A stretch of DNA of 43,510 nt from an uncultured Saprospirales bacterium (GTDB taxonomy: Bacteria; Bacteroidota; Bacteroidia; Chitinophagales; Saprospiraceae): contig CALAZP010000261.1 in assembly GCA_937926355.1 (NCBI GenBank), positions 1 to 43,510 of the forward strand, read 5' to 3'. Positions 41,819 through 43,510 of this stretch are shown here, one piece after another. Within the stretch, counting starts at the first letter, position 1; every line of letters starts with the position of its first letter. Both the position numbers and the translations under genes were made by a program. The notes under the pieces were generated by a model. That model was given only the letters and a program-made list of their open reading frames with translations, made no database searches and was not told the origin of the DNA.

Positions 41819-42387
41819 GATTGATTTGCTTTGGTTTTCCATGAATTCCAACCCTGAATACTTATTAAAAGGTACAAAAAATATAGGCCAGAAGTCAGAT
41901 ACAACTCTTTTACTGTATATATGCTGATGGCTACTAAATCAACAATAATCCAAAGTAACCAGTTTTCTCTTTTTTTAAAAGCCAAAAGAATTTGAGCGGT
42001 CAAACTGGTTACTGTTGTAAAAGCATCTCCAAAAGGGAAATCGGCATTTGTATTTTGTTGCATGAACCACCCTAATCCGAGGCTGCCGGAGATAATAAAA
42101 AATGGCAATCCAATTCTAAGTGAAGAATGGAGGTAAGTAATAGGCAAATGGGTAGAATTATCTTTTTTATAGGACCAATTCCACCAGCTATAAATGTTCA
42201 ATCCGATATATCCAAAATGCAGAATAACATCAGAGTAGAGGTTGTTGTCAAAAAAAATCCAGGCGTAAGTAGTAACACTTAACAACCCCAGAGGCCAGGC
42301 TATTATTTTTTCTCTAGTTAAGAGAAAAACGTGCAAAAGACCTGTCAGAACAGCAAAAATTTCTAAATACAAATTTAAACCTGACAT
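41815..42387 (-). CDS. pnuC: PnuC-type nicotinamide riboside transporter
   Basis: A 190-residue protein with about seven hydrophobic segments. NIYSWWNWSYK holds the aromatic motif of the PnuC family, and ENWLLWIIVDLVAISIYTVKELYLTSG and FLYLLISIQGW are typical of its C-terminal half. PnuC proteins move nicotinamide riboside by facilitated diffusion; related PnuT and PnuX carry thiamine or riboflavin. The divergent kinase-like gene 86 bp away supports nicotinamide riboside here. It is followed by the exonuclease III gene with a 4-bp overlap. Substrate rests on context. Confidence 0.87.
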   Translation of the reverse strand: MSGLNLYLEIFAVLTGLLHVFLLTREKIIAWPLGLLSVTTYAWIFFDNNLYSDVILHFGYIGLNIYSWWNWSYKKDNSTHLPITYLHSSLRIGLPFFIISGSLGLGWFMQQNTNADFPFGDAFTTVTSLTAQILLAFKKRENWLLWIIVDLVAISIYTVKELYLTSGLYFLYLLISIQGWNSWKTKANQS

Positions 42388-42473
42388 GATGAGATAAAAA
42401 TAACCAATCGAAGGTTAAGGGTAGGTTAATAATTATTAAAAGCTTTCTATCATTGTAAAGAAAATTAGCAAAT

Positions 42474-42974
42474 ATGATTATCGGAATAGGTGGTGTAAGT
42501 CGTTCAGGAAAAACGTTATTGACCAAGCACCTGGCTTCCTATTTAGAAGAAAAAGGACATAAAGTCTTAGTCCTTCATCAAGATGACTTGGTGGTAGATC
42601 GTGAATTAATGCCTAAAATTAAAGGAGAATTAGATTGGGAGCACCCTTCTAGTATAGATTTTAACAAGATTATTTCTTTAATTCAACTTAATAGAGACCA
42701 ATACGATTATATTATAGTAGATGGGCTTTTCGCCTTTGCTAATGAAAAATTAAATAAATTATATGATAAAGGGGTTTATTTAAGCATTGATAAGGAGACC
42801 TTTATCAAACGGAAATTGGAGGATAAAAGGTGGGGAGGCGAGCCAGCTTGGTACATAGATCATATTTGGGATTCACATCAATTATATGGCCGTCCTGGAA
42901 TCGAAAATTTTCAGCTTTTACACATTGGTGTTACGGACATTGATTTTAAGACAGCGGAATTGTTTGTAGTATAA
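42474..42974 (+). CDS. P-loop kinase of the nicotinamide riboside kinase/uridine kinase type
   Basis: A 166-residue P-loop kinase. Walker A is GVSRSGKT (7-14), the acidic substrate site is HQDDLVVD, the second nucleotide motif is DYIIVDGLFAF, and GGEPAWYIDHIWDSHQLYG near the end resembles the P-G-Y-F-D-x-H-V-W-x-x-Y segment of eukaryotic nicotinamide riboside kinase. Small size fits NRK better than uridine kinase. Standing head-to-head with pnuC it would phosphorylate imported nicotinamide riboside to NMN. Thiamine- or uridine-type activity is the alternative; the paralogous pairing is inference. Confidence 0.75.
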   Translation: MIIGIGGVSRSGKTLLTKHLASYLEEKGHKVLVLHQDDLVVDRELMPKIKGELDWEHPSSIDFNKIISLIQLNRDQYDYIIVDGLFAFANEKLNKLYDKGVYLSIDKETFIKRKLEDKRWGGEPAWYIDHIWDSHQLYGRPGIENFQLLHIGVTDIDFKTAELFVV

Positions 42975-42979
42975 CCATA

Positions 42980-42987
42980 TATTTTTG
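42980..42987 (+). promoter_or_regulatory. Candidate -7 box of the receiver gene
   Basis: TATTTTTG matches TAnnTTTG exactly and lies 13 bp before the ATG of the response regulator. A TTG at 42960-42962 gives 17 nt of spacing, short for the consensus, so the site is tentative. Confidence 0.4.
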
Positions 42988-43000
42988 CTAAATTGACATT

Positions 43001-43381
43001 ATGAAATTATTAATATGCGAAGAAGAGGAAGTCTTAATTACGGCGATGACTTTTCGACTTGAAAAATTGGGTTTTGAAGTTCACAATGCTAGGGATAGGT
43101 ATAAAGCGGAAAAGGCTGTAGAGGTTATCAATCCAGGAATGTTGTTGATAGATTTAGATTTATCTAATGGAACAGGGAATAAGTTAGTAGATTTTGTCAG
43201 AAACAAACAAAATCTTTCCATCCCAATTCTACTGCTCACTCAACCTGAACCGGAGTTAAGTATTGTGGAAGGATTGGAGTTGGGGGCCAATGATTTTATT
43301 ACAAAACCTTTTAAACCTTCGGAATTACTGCTAAGAGCTAGTTTGCTAGCAGGTCTGAATACTAATTGGGATAAACCCTAA
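43001..43381 (+). CDS. Stand-alone response regulator receiver protein
   Basis: A 126-residue CheY-like receiver domain with no output domain. The phospho-acceptor is D51 in MLLIDLDLSNGTG; the conserved threonine lies in ILLLTQ and the lysine in NDFITKPFKP. The acidic pocket normally written DD reads CEEEEV (E7-E10), a conservative change. No histidine kinase is adjacent. It precedes rmlA by 4 bp and could be cotranscribed with it. Possible roles include motility, which the gld genes suggest, or surface-polysaccharide control; this is inference only. Confidence 0.85.
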   Translation: MKLLICEEEEVLITAMTFRLEKLGFEVHNARDRYKAEKAVEVINPGMLLIDLDLSNGTGNKLVDFVRNKQNLSIPILLLTQPEPELSIVEGLELGANDFITKPFKPSELLLRASLLAGLNTNWDKP

Positions 43382-43385
43382 AAAA

Positions 43386-43510
43386 ATGAAGGGGATAATT
43401 TTAGCTGGAGGTATGGGAACGAGGTTATACCCTTTGACCCTTGCAGTAAGCAAACAGTTGATGCCAGTGTATGATAAACCTATGATTTATTATCCTTTAT
43501 CCACACTTTT
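43386..43510 (+). CDS. rmlA: Glucose-1-phosphate thymidylyltransferase (partial, runs off the window)
   Basis: The frame from the ATG at 43386 reads MKGIILAGGMGTRLYPLT, then SKQLMPVYDKPMIYYPLST, the nucleotide-binding start of RmlA, which makes dTDP-glucose for the dTDP-rhamnose pathway. GGxGTRL and the KQLMPVYDKPM block are diagnostic. Only about 41 codons are present. It follows the receiver gene by 4 bp and may open a rml cluster beyond the right end. Confidence 0.93.
   Translation, partial: MKGIILAGGMGTRLYPLTLAVSKQLMPVYDKPMIYYPLSTL

Noticed and set aside
42426..42439. Palindrome TTAATAATTATTAA between pnuC and the kinase
   Set aside because: It consists only of A and T, so a 14-bp palindrome is not notable in this AT-rich gap.

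Overview
This window looks like an ordinary, gene-dense chromosomal stretch from a free-living member of the Bacteroidota, probably of the Cytophagales/Saprospirales type; I cannot place it more finely. The evidence is low GC, near-absence of Shine-Dalgarno sites, promoters of the Bacteroidota form (TTG, about 20 nt, TAnnTTTG; clearest before tRNA-Cys and recA), the mutY-ssb-gldE-gldD gliding-motility cluster, a SecA of about 1100 residues, a RodA enlarged in the middle, and an N-terminally pseudo-peptidase PD40/beta-barrel protein. I see no insertion sequence, prophage, integrase, CRISPR array, rRNA operon or toxin-antitoxin pair.

Layout. Positions 1-6.9 kb hold an MFS transporter, an indoleamine 2,3-dioxygenase-family protein, an M28 glutaminyl-cyclase-like lipoprotein, thiL, an exported thioredoxin-like protein and a class III aminotransferase. 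Positions 6.9-14 kb hold rpoN, rlmN, an ALDH7-type semialdehyde dehydrogenase, a YqeY protein, rsmA, pdxA and lspA, the last two closed by a good terminator. Positions 14-19.5 kb hold two cysteine-free ArsR-type regulators, tsaB, prfA, recA, a small conserved-looking protein, a DUF2147 protein and a TrpF-like protein with altered catalytic residues. Positions 19.4-26.4 kb hold an RND/MMPL exporter, rnhB, an MBL hydrolase and the giant PD40/barrel protein. Positions 26.4-30.3 kb form a leftward run: ECF sigma factor, mutY, ssb, gldE, gldD. Positions 30.5-37.9 kb form a second leftward run: secA, a SPOR protein, rodA, tgt and an LptF/LptG-type permease. The right end carries a lipoprotein, tRNA-Cys(GCA), gmd and fcl (GDP-L-fucose), an exonuclease III-type gene with pnuC, a divergent nicotinamide-riboside-kinase-like gene, a stand-alone receiver protein and the start of rmlA.

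How the genes work together. Most are housekeeping: translation (prfA, rlmN, rsmA, tsaB, tgt), DNA maintenance (recA, rnhB, mutY, ssb, exonuclease III) and envelope biogenesis (secA, lspA, rodA, LptG, SPOR). GldD/GldE point to gliding and type IX secretion. PnuC plus the NRK-like kinase suggests NAD-precursor salvage. Gmd, Fcl and RmlA point to fucose- and deoxysugar-containing surface polysaccharide.

Points worth a second look: a Tgt whose three zinc cysteines are all serine; a TrpF-like protein with altered catalytic residues; a perfect FNR-type dyad (TTGAT-N4-ATCAA) before tsaB; an 11-bp element shared at the same distance upstream of both ArsR genes; exact dyads in several divergent promoter regions; and convergent gene pairs that almost all abut or overlap at their stop codons. 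I found no clearly new multi-gene system; the novelty here lies in degenerate enzymes and cis-elements.
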